Below, piece by piece: positions 24,601 to 35,195 of a stretch of 64,000 nucleotides of DNA. The position numbers and the translations under genes were made by a program. Source of the DNA: Nymphaea colorata (taxonomy: Eukaryota > Streptophyta > Magnoliopsida > Nymphaeales > Nymphaeaceae); assembly GCF_008831285.2 (NCBI RefSeq), contig NC_045144.1:4826268-4890267 (forward strand). The letters are read 5' to 3'. Positions within the stretch are counted from its first letter, which is position 1; each line of letters starts with the position of its first letter. Below the pieces are notes generated by a model. The model did no database searches. It had not been told where the DNA came from and saw only the letters and a program-made list of their open reading frames with translations.

Positions 24601-27600
24601 GAATTCAAGAGCATTATCAGTGCGAATATTTTTTGACAATGAAACCAAACTGAGTTTTTATTTCTTTGACAAATTTCGGAAGAATACATGACTTCCGATC
24701 TTTTCCGTAACAAGAATACCCAACTGACTCTAGTAAAATCATCAACCAAAACAAGATAATACCGAAAACGTGAGTGAAAAGGAACTCGACTAGGACCCCA
24801 CACATCCACATGAATGAGATCAAATGGACTTTGACTAGATGGACTCTGACTTGATGGAAAGCTGCTCCGTGTATGTTTGTCTAACTGGCAAGCATCACAT
24901 AAGAAGGACTCTGATGTAGTAATACCTGGAGACATGCGATGAAGTTTGGACACTGATGGATGACCTAGTCTGAGATGCCACTAGAAAGGAGAAGTCTTCG
25001 AGGAGAATGATGATGCAACAACATTTACTGGGACAAACAAGAAATAGAGACCCTCACATTCATGGCCGCCACCAATCACCTTCCCAGTTAGTAAGTCCTG
25101 AAAAGAACATGAACCAGAGTAAAAAATGACTCTACACTGTAAGTCAATAGCCAGCTGCTTAACAGATAACAAATTAATAGGAAACTGAGGAGCATAGAGC
25201 ACGTGAGTAATAGTGCCTAAATGTGGGAGATAAATATCACCGCTGCCCAACACAGGAGATAGCTTGCCATCAGCCAGTCTGACATGCTGTGGTGTAGAGA
25301 ATCTGACTAAAGATGAAAAAATGTGTGATTGATTACAACAATGCCTGGAGGCGCCAGAATCTATCATCCACATCATATCTGGGCCATCGGTAGGAGCACC
25401 AACAGAGAAGGCTGAGTCTATTCCAGTAGTATTGGTATATGAGAAGGAATTTTCAGTCATCTTGTAGTCACTGGAACCCTCGAACACATTACCATCAGCC
25501 ATAGTAAAATTCCAATCAAAATTTTGGGCACAATATGTATGTATCAGATGCAGCAGTCAACTTCAATCAAGAAATGTATCTTTACGGATCACAGAACTCC
25601 AAAAAAAATAATAATAATAATAAGCAGTCCCAACAGTCCCAATGCCAGTTGACCCACATGTGACTGCACACACCCCCAACAGTCCACAATTCTTCTCCAC
25701 CTGAATATTAGATGGCTGCTACAACACCAGACTTAGTAACTCTGCACACGACTGCACATATGTCTAGCAGTCTACCATTCTGCTCCACATGAACTATGTG
25801 ATAATCAGATCATGTCTTAATACCACCCACGTATGGCACACAATATATAGGAAGCATCAGTCAGACACCACAGAAAAAAAAATCTCTACTATCCTCAAAG
25901 ATTATACGAATATCACACGCAATGCAATAAGGGAGAATCTGTAATCACAGAAACTAACCAAATCTGAACCGTATAAAAGGGAGTAGATAACAGATAACAG
26001 AGATTTGAATCAATTGCTGCGGATGATAGCAGGCCCACAAACAAAACTCCAAAAGACAGCTGCTAATCTCTGCTACTTACGGCTGACTGTTGTTGTTGCT
26101 AAAATAGCCTCCACGATCAGCAGATCATTTCTGCTCCACATGCCAAACTACACCCACAAACAGCAGCTAAAGCCTCCACAATCAGCAGGTCATTTCTGCT
26201 CCACATGCCAATCAGCAACCTTCAAAGAGCATGACTCCACACACAACAACAAAAGGGCAAATCTGATATATAACTTCAAAGGGCAGATCTGATACAAGAC
26301 TTCATAGATTTGCTTCCAACCAATCAGCAGAAAATCAGATCTGATCTTCCACAGCAGCAACGTCATCAAGGTTTCTCCATGTCTTCCACGGCAACAGCAA
26401 CGCAAGGGTGCTAATCACGTTTAGGTCTGTTTCAGCCGATGACTGAAAAATTGAATCCCCAATTGACTGAAGACGGCTGCGACTTATAACAACAGCTGGT
26501 TATCATAAAACTAGCTATCCACGTGTCAAAGGAATCCACGATATCAATAAATCTTGTACTAAGAATCAGCAGCAGTCCTCACGCAACCTTACTTTACTGA
26601 TTTTGTATCCACGATCTATAGAAAAATTTTGGCTGTTCGCTGGAAAGATTGTCGTCGGAGAAGGTGGTCGCCGAAGAAGAAGGTCACCGGAAAACTCACC
26701 CTCCAGTCGACGCCAACCCCTGCTCTGATACCATGTTACAAGAGAGAGAGAGAGTCGAAAAGTATTCTTCATTACGTGACCTTAATCTCTATTAAAAGAG
26801 ATTAGGGTTAGAGAATTTACAAAAGTAGTCCAATAAAAATAAGAAAGCATTTAAAGAACTCCTCCCTAACTTCCTAATATTTCAGAAAAACTCTTTTTCA
26901 TCTTTAACATTCTTGAGAATAAAGGAGAAATCATCGGAACACTACAGGAAGAAAGCAACAATGGAGCATCAGTTGATATTGATAAATCAATTGGTGCTCT
27001 TCAACCAAGACCTTTATATGGCCTTCAACCTCTTTTCAAGGGAAGAGTCATTCCAACATCCGGCACAACAGTAGCTTCAACTTCCTCAAGTAAGTTTTCA
27101 TGGATTCTAGACTTGGGTGCATATATATGACTCCTTATGGATCTATACTCACCGAATGCACCAAAAATAGCTCATACCTTTGTCAAAACGGCTGATGGGA
27201 TCTCTCTTTCGATAGATTTTGTTAGAAACATTAATCAAAGTTTTGATGTATTAATCACCTTCGAAAACAGAAACCTTTTTCATGTAACCCATGTAGAAGT
27301 TGGCTTGACAGCTAATTTTTTACCAGATAAAGTAACTTGTTAATTTCACTCATCTGTTAATTGAGAGCTTTGTCAGACTTCCATTTAATGTTCCTATGTT
27401 TTGAATGTGCCTAATCTTTGAAGAAGTCATGTGTTGAATGAGAAATATTCAAAGGCCTGTTCAGTTGACATTGCTTGCTATATCAAACAGATGGAACTTA
27501 TTGAAGCAATGAAGTTGGATCAGTTGAGCTGTAGCAAGCCGACTTATACCTATAATATCGCCATTTGACATAAATCTTGCTTCAGACAGTTTTGAGCAAA

Positions 27601-30600
27601 ATTTTCTTAAAAGGGAAAATAAAGACTAAATCGTGGTTCTTCTGAGACAATAGCAATACTAGTATTTTATTCCCTTCAGTTAAGTCAGAAATGACATTTC
27701 TCCATTTGAGTGAAACTTGTAAATGTTAGATTATGACCTTTGTGAGGTGATGCTTTGGTGTTATTATTTCTCTTGCATAAGGCAGTTTTTTTTTTTCATT
27801 CTTTTTCTTTCTATTGCACTTTGACTGTCAGAATTAGCAAGGAAGTTCATTAATCTTATGTCCTGTATTTCTGGCTGCAAGGCTACTCCTCTGTATCAGT
27901 TCATCTACCCTGAACAAGATATCTAGAAGATATGTTTTAAACATAAGGTTTTCTTCAGAAGTGTAAGTTTAGGTCATTGTTGCATTTTTGACTCCAATAG
28001 GCAGGCTTGGGCATTGATTGGGAAGCAAGTGGCACTCAACGGCCTATAACTTCATCTCATGAGAAATTTGTACATTATGTATCTTTAACAAAAATTCATG
28101 TATAGTGCATTTGTCCTTTGAGATTGTAAGTTGCTTAAAAATACGCCTACATCTCTTTTCTACAATATTGCAGGTATATATGTTTGCAGAATGGTATAAG
28201 CCCGGGAGCTCACTTGAATACCCTCTTCATGGGTCTGGTGCAATAGTTGATGCTCTTGTCCGTGGAATACGAAAATTTGGTGGAAGGCTAGCATTGGGAA
28301 CCCATGTTGATAGTATTATTGTTGAAAATGGTCGTGCTGTTGGAGTCCAACTCTCAAGTGGCTTGGTCAGTAACTTCCCTTAGTGAAACCTTTACATTAG
28401 GAAGATGATATGTGAATTTCTTCAGCAGTTCACATATGTCGGCTGCAGTCTGTTCGTGCTAGGAAGGCTGTTGTCAGCAATGCATCTATGTGGGACACTT
28501 TGAACTTGCTACCTGCTGAAAGTGTTCCAAGTTCATACAGAGACAAAGTCAATAAGACCCAACAGTGTGAATCTTTTTTGCATCTTCATCTAGGTTTTGA
28601 TGCTAAGGTGAGTTTCTGATATTATATGGCTTTTATCCTTGTTTTAAGGGACCAATTTATTGGTGCTTCTATTTTGGAGAAGTAGCAAGGAACAGAGTCC
28701 TAAGATGGAAGTGAATTTTGGCGTCACACTTGCACTCATGAATTTGGCTTTTATATCTGCACATGGCCTTCAGATGTATATTCTTGAGCCTGATTTTATA
28801 TTTGAGAATTGATCTGCATGAGTCCATTTTTAACTATTTTATTTTTATTAGTTTTTGTGCCTCTGAGGTGTATTGTTCCTGGAGTCATGCTTGATGGTAT
28901 TGTTTGGATATTTAAGCTTTCATTAGTATTTCTTATTGCTGAACTTAATTGTATAGGACATACCAGAAGACTTGGAGATACATCACATTGTTGTAAATGA
29001 TTGGAAGAGAGGAGTAGATGCAGATCAAAATGTTGTTTTGATATCTATACCAAGTGTCCTTGGTAAGGAACTGGCCCCCACAGGGAAGCATGTATTACAT
29101 GCATACACTCCTGGAACAGAACCTTATGACATATGGGAAGGACTAGATCGTCGAAGTTCAGAGTATAAAAAGCTGAAGGCTGAAAGATCTGAGGTATCTA
29201 TACTTTTATTCTCTGTTTTCAGTTTCAGTTGTTCTTGGTGTATGCTTGCCAACATGGGTAGTTCATGATTTTACGCTTTTATCACTTTATTGAGTAATTT
29301 TAAGTTCGAAATACAGTGAGAAGTACTGGATATTCATATCAAATTTCATATACTACCTGAAATCTGGCCCACGTCCATGGCTTATTACATGTTTTTTCCA
29401 GATCTTGTCCAGCACTAGGAATCACAAAATTGAGATTTGTATTCAGGACCATAGAAACATTTTGCATCCAACTTCAAGTAAATAGGAAGATTTTGTCTGT
29501 TTTTATATATCTTCCACCTTGTTTTTTCATCTTTTGCCATCCTGTATTCAATATTCTTTATATGTAAGTGCATTGACCTGTGGGTTCGCCTATTGTCATT
29601 CAATAATTTTGCATCAGCTTCCGAAGTTTCATGATTTGGTGCCACAAAATCTCAGGCACTATATTAGAAAGAAATTTATGAGCCTATGGAAAGAAATTGT
29701 GATGACAATGTCATTACCTGCTTTCCTATTATCTGTTTAACAAGTCTAGTCTAAGGTAAGGACTGTGATGAAAAACAAGTTTGAACTCAATCTTAAAGCG
29801 CCTTTGAGAGAAGGACATCACCTAAGTAGAGGTATCTTCAGTCTTCAGAAGCACATTACTTTGTTTATCCCGCAGGAATCATCTTAGATGCATCAAGCAC
29901 AATAATGCTGCAGCCCCTTAGTTAAAGTGTTACACAAGCAACGGAAAGATGAGGGACTTCTTGTTAGACTACTCAAGCTCTGCAGAAGTAGGATGTCCTA
30001 ATCATTTATTTCACACGATCTCTACTAGCATTTCTGTAAAAAGTTTTATGAAGTTATGAAAAATCCATGTGGTCATAATCTCCTTCTTTATGGCCTTCCC
30101 CTATGAGCTTCCCTAACTGGCGATCCTGCATAAGAAAACACTCAGATGAGCAGGTGATATTGCAACCATGATGAAAGTTTTTGGTAATAGAAAGAAGTTC
30201 AAATTTAATTTTGGAGTGTGTATAACACGAGGAACATCAAATATTGAAGATATAATTATTTTCAATGATTTAATTTAAAGTGGAATCCCTCCTGTCGTGG
30301 AAATAGATATAGTATGTGAGCTAGGCTTGCATTCAACTAATATAGATTCATTTGGCATCACATAAAAAGAAGTTTTAAATTCAAGAATCCAAGAAAACTA
30401 AACCTGGATATATAGGAGTTCTAGAAACTGTGGCCCTTGGAGTAGATGAAGACGACTTCTTGTACTGTTGAAGTGCCTCCACCAGCTGGAAAATGGATAA
30501 GTCCTTGTCCTTCTTTGGTGCTGCTACTTCCAATGGGGCATCAACCGAAACCTGCTTCCTTTTCAACTCTGGGCAATCGGCCAACTTGATATGTCGAGGT

Positions 30601-32666
30601 ACACTGCAACAGTGACATATGGTTCTTCTGTTGTAACATCTCCCACAGTGTCTGTATGGCCTCATATTGTTTGCTTATCTTCATACAAACATCATTGGTG
30701 GCCTTTGAATCTCCTTCAATCTTGGGAACTGCGGCTACACTTTCGTTCTTTTTCTCAAATTTAGGCTCATTTCTTCCCCTTTTAATTTATTGACGATTTC
30801 ATGGAAAGGAAGGGAAGTTGATAGGGCAGGTAAAAAGGCCCTTCTCTGTTCAAATTCTGGTCATAGACCGAGAAGAAACTGAAAAAAGTGGTTCTTTTCT
30901 CACTGTTTTTGTCTCATTTGAGTAGCACTGCTTCCCACTGAGACTCGTAGAGATCTTACTCACTCAAAATTGATGAAAGAGCAACATGGTAATCTCTTAT
31001 GGATTTGCCTCCTTCCTTCAAATTCCGTAGTTTCTCATAAATATAGTATTCATGAGCACAATGTTTGGGGTATACATATCTCTCAGAAATTCCCAAGCTT
31101 CACTAGCTTTAATAAAAGATAAAACATTTTCCCGTATCCAATTGTATGGTATTAAGCATCCAATATTTGACTTGAGCATTTTTAATTTCCCATTCCTCTA
31201 ATTTCTTATGGTAATCTTGGATAGCATTTTTCTTTTTCTCTCCTTGAAGATATTTAATAACGCCATCTAACTTACTTGGTTTAGGCACGGGTTCAGGATT
31301 GTACATTTTATAATGCCCCAGAGACCATGGCTTGTAATATGTACCTCTAGCGCTCTAGCCCCGACTCTATACTTGGTACCCTTGAGTTTGAAGGCTAGAT
31401 GAAAAAGGCCTCCCTGTTCCCCACCTTGTTCTGCATAATTTTCTTGACAAAGCTTTGTCAACTTGATGATCAAGATCTGAAACCCAAACAAGTCCACCAA
31501 AAATAACAATCTACGATCTTCCAGTTGGAGTTCCATAGGTAGACATATAAGGCAGAAAAGAACTTTCCATGAAATTACAACCGTAACTGTGATAGCATGT
31601 AATGAAAAGCAAGTTAAAGCTCAAAGACACCTTCAGAGGAAGGAAATCACCTTACAAGAGCTATCTTCACGGATGACGACTCAGATGCACAAAATAAACT
31701 GGGGTTCCAGCCCCCTATTTATAGTGTTAGACAAGCAGGAGAGATAAGAGGGACCAGCCATTGGAATAGTCCCAACGGCTAGTCCGACTTGGTAAAAGCT
31801 AGTTTGACCCAAAAAAATAAAAAAGGAGAAGCGGAAGAAATTATACGAGTATTATATATAAACCACAGGTAGAGCTGTAAACAACATTAATGGACCAAAT
31901 GATCGTTCTTATCTCTTACTGGTGGAAAACCTCATATTCTCTTACTGCTATGGACCAGAAACATCTTTATCCTTGATACTTATAGCCACTTTTTCCTACC
32001 CATCTGATCCCCTCCCTTTTTTTTCAGTAGACTTCCTATCTCTGCATAAGTTTAAACCTCACTTGAAAACGAACCTCAAGATCTACGTATTTCCTGATCT
32101 TCATTTTGTCTATAATTATCCTCCATTCTCAAAACTCAGAATGATGTGATCGTGCATTGTCAGTTCCTCCTCTTTTGCTCTCAAGCTGTTTAGCTCTATT
32201 ACTACTCAAGTTAAAGATCATTTCTGTGAGAGTTTGAGCTAGCACATGTACCCTTAACATGTGCATACATGCTCAATGCACAGTTTAATATTCATCCCAT
32301 ACACGCTACATGGTACGAATCCAAGTTTCTGTGTTTTTCTTTTTCTGTTAGGTCATGTGGCAAGCTGTTGAACGCGTACTTGGACCTGGATTTGACCGCA
32401 ACAAATGTGAAGTAAAATTAGTCGGTACTCCTTTGACACACCAGAGGTTTTTGAGAAGGAAGAGAGGAACATACGGCCCTGCTATACGCGCAGGTGAGGA
32501 CGCATTTCCAGGGCATTCAACACCACTTCCACAACTTTTCTGTTGCGGTGATTCCACATTTCCAGGCATTGGGATTCCCGCAGTTGCTGCTAGTGGTGCA
32601 ATAGTTGCCAATTCTCTGGTCTCGGTTTCTCAACACCAAGAACTTTTGGATGCTATTGGAATTTAA
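10778..32666 (+). CDS. Carotenoid isomerase-like FAD-dependent oxidoreductase, plastid-targeted (nine exons, complete)
   Basis: Exons: 10778-10916, 13707-13930, 14270-14380, 17176-17229, 19351-19638, 28174-28365, 28449-28607, 28957-29193, 32352-32666. All introns are GT-AG and joins are in frame, giving 572 residues. Intron 1 is phase 1 and introns 2-8 are phase 0. Residues 1-46 are Arg-rich and poor in acids, like a plastid transit peptide. Residues 53-62 (VVVIGSGVGG) form the GxGxxG dinucleotide fold with Glu80 ending strand 2, followed by LPGGAAHSFE. The C-terminus has the FAD-contacting CCGDSTFPGIGIPAV motif and ends LLDAIGI. The order and sequence match the CRTISO-like family typified by Arabidopsis At1g57770, which is related to prolycopene isomerase but distinct from CRTISO itself; its substrate is not established. 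The start is the first ATG giving a transit peptide in frame. The gene is inflated to about 22 kb by transposons in introns 4, 5 and 8. Confidence 0.93.
13993..14168. repeat. 88-bp tandem duplication in intron 2
   Basis: Two adjacent 88-bp units, 13993-14080 and 14081-14168, share the block agtttctaca-gaacaaaat and a pyrimidine-rich tail, with only a few mismatches. It lies wholly inside intron 2, so it does not affect the protein. Confidence 0.9.
14694..15155. repeat. Direct repeat pair of about 220 bp in intron 3, possibly TRIM/LTR-derived
   Basis: Two copies about 260 bp apart share gctggggct, ggcagat, ccaccc, aactccyttrtaagccktt and gaagatttccaacaatcttc in the same order. The first copy begins near TGTTGTAACAACC and ends near ATGTTACA, like a short LTR with TG...CA ends. 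Intact ends or target duplications were not established for the second copy, so origin as a terminal-repeat retrotransposon in miniature is only a suggestion. Confidence 0.6.
15288..15312. repeat. (TA)n-(TG)n microsatellite in intron 3
   Basis: A short TA run passes into about ten TG units. A (CA)n tract lies further on at about 15706-15740, also in intron 3. Confidence 0.85.
16839..16895. repeat. 28-bp tandem duplication in intron 3
   Basis: The unit ttggcttcaacaaccacagt plus eight more bases occurs twice in tandem with period 28. Confidence 0.85.
17395..17900 (-). mobile_element. Solo LTR of a copia-type retrotransposon, with target-site duplication
   Basis: The 506-bp sequence begins TGTAAATCAGG and ends TTTCTAACA (TG...CA). 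It is flanked by a perfect 5-bp duplication GCACT at 17390-17394 and 17901-17905. No internal retroelement sequence lies inside, so it is a solo LTR left by LTR-LTR recombination. Read on the minus strand it has a CTATAAATA promoter box at about 17592-17585, preceded by a palindromic CCGTTG-containing element at 17642-17667, which sets its orientation. It sits in intron 4 of the CRTISO-like gene, opposite to the gene. Confidence 0.85.
20254..20339. repeat. (TA)n-(CA)n microsatellite within the 5' LTR of the older copia
   Basis: About 33 TA units, with one interruption, pass into seven CA units. A second long (TA)n tract lies at 21552-21603. Confidence 0.95.
21184..22500 (+). pseudogene. Degenerate copia gag of the older element
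   Basis: The N-terminal part (ATG 21184, tryptophan motif QWSRTIEHF) stops after about 35 residues. The central part (21948-22220) contains NYAREAWDLLKKAHTIKDVA and VAEIDQLWDELAMLEP, typical of UBN2-type copia Gag. A zinc knuckle follows in another frame, spaced CX2CX3HX4C, one residue shorter than the usual CX2CX4HX4C. The sequence then breaks at the nested insertion at 22511. Confidence 0.8.
21457..21922. mobile_element. MITE-like element inserted in the older copia gag
   Basis: The ends are inverted repeats: CTATGTCACATAGGTATGGG on the left, and CTATGTCACA followed by a diverged GTAC/GGGTAC-rich arm on the right when reverse-complemented. The 466-bp insertion splits the gag homology (before 21450 and after 21948). 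Its centre is a (TA)n microsatellite. The target-site duplication is not clear, so the superfamily is unassigned. Confidence 0.6.
22511..22686 (-). repeat. 3' LTR of the nested copia
   Basis: It is a 176-bp LTR with TG...CA ends, bordered on the outside by TTCTT and on the inside by the polypurine tract. A (GA)n run opens the plus-strand sequence and has the same unit number in both LTRs. Confidence 0.95.
22694..25502 (-). pseudogene. Broken copia pol (protease, integrase, deleted reverse transcriptase, RNase H)
   Basis: Reading right to left: an ATG at 25502 begins a protease frame with the active site MIDSGASRHCC. After one stop, gag-pre-integrase (WHLRLGHPSVSKL) and integrase (FDLIHVDVWGP; later IRTDNALEFKS and QQNGVAERKHRQL in another frame) follow. 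A further frame change leads to the linker and reverse transcriptase start (WVFTIKYHSDG, RLVAKGYTQTYGVDFFETFS, FQLDVKNVFLYGDL). The RT breaks after GLKQSPRAWFHKL and resumes at SQFMEKPRKVHWDAALMIVR, so the segment with the YVDD catalytic box is absent. RNase H follows after a stop and ends at 22694 (TKHIEVNCHYIRN, VDILTKALP). The protein cannot be functional as it stands. Confidence 0.9.
25503..26733 (-). other. Gag-less leader of the nested copia
   Basis: The 1.2 kb between the primer-binding site and the protease frame holds no recognisable Gag. It contains a 66-bp-spaced duplicated block (near 26107 and 26173, core atttctgctccacatgcca) and several related 'ctgctccacatg' motifs. Confidence 0.6.
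26734..26909 (-). repeat. 5' LTR of the nested copia
   Basis: It is the 176-bp partner of the LTR at 22511-22686, with five substitutions and no indels between them. It is followed on the minus strand by the tRNA-Met primer-binding site. Confidence 0.95.
26912..27343 (+). pseudogene. Protease-region remnant of the older copia
   Basis: Plus-strand frames give RPLYGLQPLFKGRVIPTSG, then FSWILDLGAYI followed by a stop, then THVEVGLTANFLPDKVTC. This is the continuation of the gag interrupted at 22510. The retropepsin-type DSG triad has become DLG, so it is dead. Confidence 0.65.
29764..31890 (-). mobile_element. Decayed copia-type element in intron 8
   Basis: LTR-like sequences of the same orientation start at 29764 (TGTGATGAAAAACAAGTTTG) and 31598 (TGTAATGAAAAGCAAGTTAA) and stay alignable for about 200 bp before diverging. 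Between them lies minus-strand gag. A weak tRNA-Met-like primer site (TGCTATCACAGTT) lies at 31597-31585, next to the right LTR. The right copy has TATAAATA at 31723-31716, preceded by a CCGTTGG element near 31778-31771. Outer ends and a target duplication were not resolved. The right end near 31886 is an estimate. Confidence 0.6.
30381..31536 (-). pseudogene. Degenerate copia gag in intron 8
   Basis: Minus-strand frames contain VPKPSKLDGVIKYLQGEKKK, YHKKLEEWEIKNAQVKYWML and, after breaks, a knuckle-like segment ending HIKLADCPELKRKQV followed by a charged tail (KKDKDLSIFQLVEALQQYKK). The order fits UBN2-type copia Gag. Frames change at least twice and pol is absent. Confidence 0.65.
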
Positions 32667-33400
32667 TTTCTTGTTCGGCCCAATGTCCGCCATGGAAAAC
32701 ATTCCTCATCTTATATATGGTATGTAAATTGATTCTGTGGTGTCAGTTTGGCGGTTGTCTTCCTGGAGACGCAACTTCCGCTTCATCGTTTGGTGGGATA
32801 TCTTATTTCAATTCTATATGACCACTCTTGCAGTTTTAAGCTGAACGGTGGCGCACTGTTTTTAGAAATACAAAGCACACGCATCTCGCTGTCTTTTTTC
32901 TTCCGAAAAACCATCCTTGGCATCTGGACTTGGCTGGGCTGACATCGTATTGCGCGTACTTTCTCGTCAGAAGAGAGTTCTGCAGGTTTTTGCTTTGATC
33001 TTGTGTACCTATATTCACATCTCTCTCTCTCTCTCTCTCAAGATTGAGAAATTTGAATCTACTAGCTGCCGTATGTTGATGAATTTTTTTCTAAAGTCTT
33101 CCACTAAAACTGTCGCAGTAAGTGTATTAAACAATAAAACAACCATGAAGAAAAAGCGATTGCTAATGCCTTCATAGTGATCGATTTTTGCTCATGCAGT
33201 TGTTGCCATGGTTTTGAACAACAGATTTTTGAAAAAAATCCATCTGGCCACATACGGCTGCCAGCCGGTTTCAATTTTTCTCTCTATTTATATAGGTTCT
33301 TGACTCGTGAATAAATCATCTTAGCAATTGATTTTTTCACATGAATGATTGGGAGAAGAAAGAAAAGGAGGCATGGCATTTTAGTCACATAGTTTATATG

Positions 33401-33460
33401 AATTCACAACTTTTTTCATTCTTTTGCTAGAATTCACAACTTTTTTCATTCTTTTTCTAC
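33401..33460. repeat. 30-bp tandem duplication
   Basis: The block aattcacaacttttttcatt occurs at 33401 and 33431, giving two tandem 30-bp units. Confidence 0.85.
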
Positions 33461-34209
33461 CAACCATCCATGTGAAAAAAGTTATTCGTCGTGATAATTC
33501 TTTATCGATCTAACACCCAAGGGTCAGTCACCTACACATCTGCGCTTTCGTTTTTTAATATCTGTTCTGTAAACTTGGTGACAGCTTGCCCCCCAATTTG
33601 TTTAATTGCATTTTCATTTCTTGTAGCCTGGAAACGGCAGACAACTCGTCTTCAGAGACAAATTGCAGTCAGCGTGCCGTAAAGATTAGAAACTCTCTAG
33701 TCGATGAGCTTGGGCAGTTGTCGCACTGCATACGTCTCACACATTTAATTAATGTGTCATGCCGCAATAAGCATATTCTTTTTGTTATATATGCAATAAA
33801 TGCATATAAATAGGGTGCGTACATGTAAAAATTATTAGAATGTACTAACAGCCATATAAACATGAACTGAACTGGGATCGGTCAACAGTGAAGTGAACGC
33901 TTGTTAAGAGTTCCAAGTGCTCCTGTTCTCGGCACAACACGATGGGTGAGAACTCTCTGCTCTAGATCATGCCTTCTGTTCGACCAGTCAAAGCAATCTC
34001 CTATAATATGCCAAACACGAAGAATGCTTTTTAAGTGTTCAAGTGCTTCTGCTTTACCCATATGAGTGGTCGGAGTGGAACACCCTGTTCTGGGACGACA
34101 GGTGCTTCGTTTCGACAGCTGAGTGGTGGGATCTACAAGGGCGGGTCCGATCTACCTTCCAAATGCACAGATGAATCGGCTAGGTGTGATATGTTTCAAC
34201 CAAGCAAGT

Positions 34210-34210
34210 G

Positions 34211-34269
<59 letters not shown>

Positions 34270-34270
34270 G
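34210..34270. repeat. (TA)n-(GA)n compound microsatellite
   Basis: About 11 TA units lead directly into about 19 GA units with one AA interruption. It lies immediately before the left copy of the duplicated 0.9-kb repeat. Confidence 0.95.
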
Positions 34271-35195
34271 AATTTAGCTCAAACCCACCTTCTTTATATT
34301 AAGCCTATTTTTAGATCAAGAAGACCAAACCCAACTTGAACACCTTTGTTAATTTGATGTGTTTAACAGCCTTAACCAACAGAATTCCTAACTCATCACT
34401 GTAAGAAATTAAGTTTCATCCCTGATGGTATATAGGGTTGCAGGTCCGGACCTGGTTTGAAGACTTTGTCGATTTTTAGTGTATCAAGTCTAGGGATGTC
34501 TCGGATATCTGACCAAAACAGTTCTAGAAAAATCGGATATGGAAAAAAATTAATGTCCAAGTAAAAAAAAAAATCAGATCGGATTTGGATTTAAGAAATG
34601 GCGTCTAAGTGGATTCAGATTCAGATATACATAAATATACAATCACACTTGGATTCCGATCAGATTTAGTTTTCAATAAGTTTTATATATTCAATGCTCT
34701 TACATTTTGAAAACGGCGATTTGGTCCAAAAGTCGGATTCAGAGTTGGATATTAACGTAACTCAAGTCGGATTCGCATGGTGAAATCAAATTTCAGATCC
34801 ATTCAGATATGATTTTTCTTTGTTTAAATTTGAATTCAAAAAAAAAAAAAGAAACAGTTAAAGGTATATCCAATTTAAATCTAATCCATTGACATCGTTA
34901 AGCGAACCTCACTCCGATCTGACCTCAAATGCATTTAGTTGTATTAGATCCAACTGGTTTGTGATCCTAGCCATGAAGCATAATCTTATTCCTTCTTTAA
35001 GTGGGTCGGGTCCACCTAGGCTCCTGAAACTTAAGTTGGTCCGATCAAAGCCTGGTCAAACCCATTTTGCACGTCAGCCGAATGAAAGTTTTAAGAACCC
35101 AAAATAAGAATTGGAACAGTGGCATGATCTGCTGGTCATTAAAGATATCCCAAATTTAAAGATCATCTTTCCACCATGTAGAAAGCTGAATTATG
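34271..35195. repeat. Dispersed repeat, left copy
   Basis: This copy starts gaatttagctcaaacccacc and matches the copy at 38331-39050 across both ends (tagatcaagaagaccaaacc near the start; cagtggcatgatctgctggt near the end), with a diverged 'ggattcggat'-type middle. On the minus strand the right end keeps the frame WWKDDL-stop-IWDIFNDQQIMP, shared with the other copy. Confidence 0.8.

Larger units (their letters stand above)
22511..26909 (-). mobile_element. Young nested Ty1/copia retrotransposon with both LTRs and TSD
   Basis: Two 176-bp LTRs (22511-22686 and 26734-26909, TGTTACAAG...TTTAACA) differ at five positions (about 97% identical). Perfect TTCTT duplications flank the element (22506-22510 and 26910-26914). 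On the minus strand the primer-binding site TGGTATCAGAGC directly follows the 5' LTR (26733 downward), and a GAGGGGGAG polypurine tract precedes the 3' LTR (22695-22687). The 4.4-kb element lies antisense to the host gene and inside the older copia. It is non-autonomous: no gag is recognisable, the integrase is frameshifted, and the reverse transcriptase lacks its catalytic segment. Confidence 0.95.
20247..27343 (+). mobile_element. Old, 3'-truncated Ty1/copia element (host of nested insertions)
   Basis: A primer-binding site TGGTACCAGAGCCATGG at 20744-20760, complementary to initiator tRNA-Met apart from one base, marks the inner end of a 5' LTR that ends CA at 20743 and probably starts TGTTAGAATATA near 20247. 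Gag sequence follows on the plus strand (ATG at 21184, motif INYVQWSRTIEHF; then YAREAWDLLKK after 21948; zinc knuckle CYHCREGHIKPKC near 22455-22493). It resumes at 26912 with a protease region whose active site reads WILDLGA, not the expected DSGA. Stops and frameshifts are frequent and no 3' LTR was found. It lies in intron 5 in the same sense as the gene and is interrupted by a MITE and a second copia element. Confidence 0.75.
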
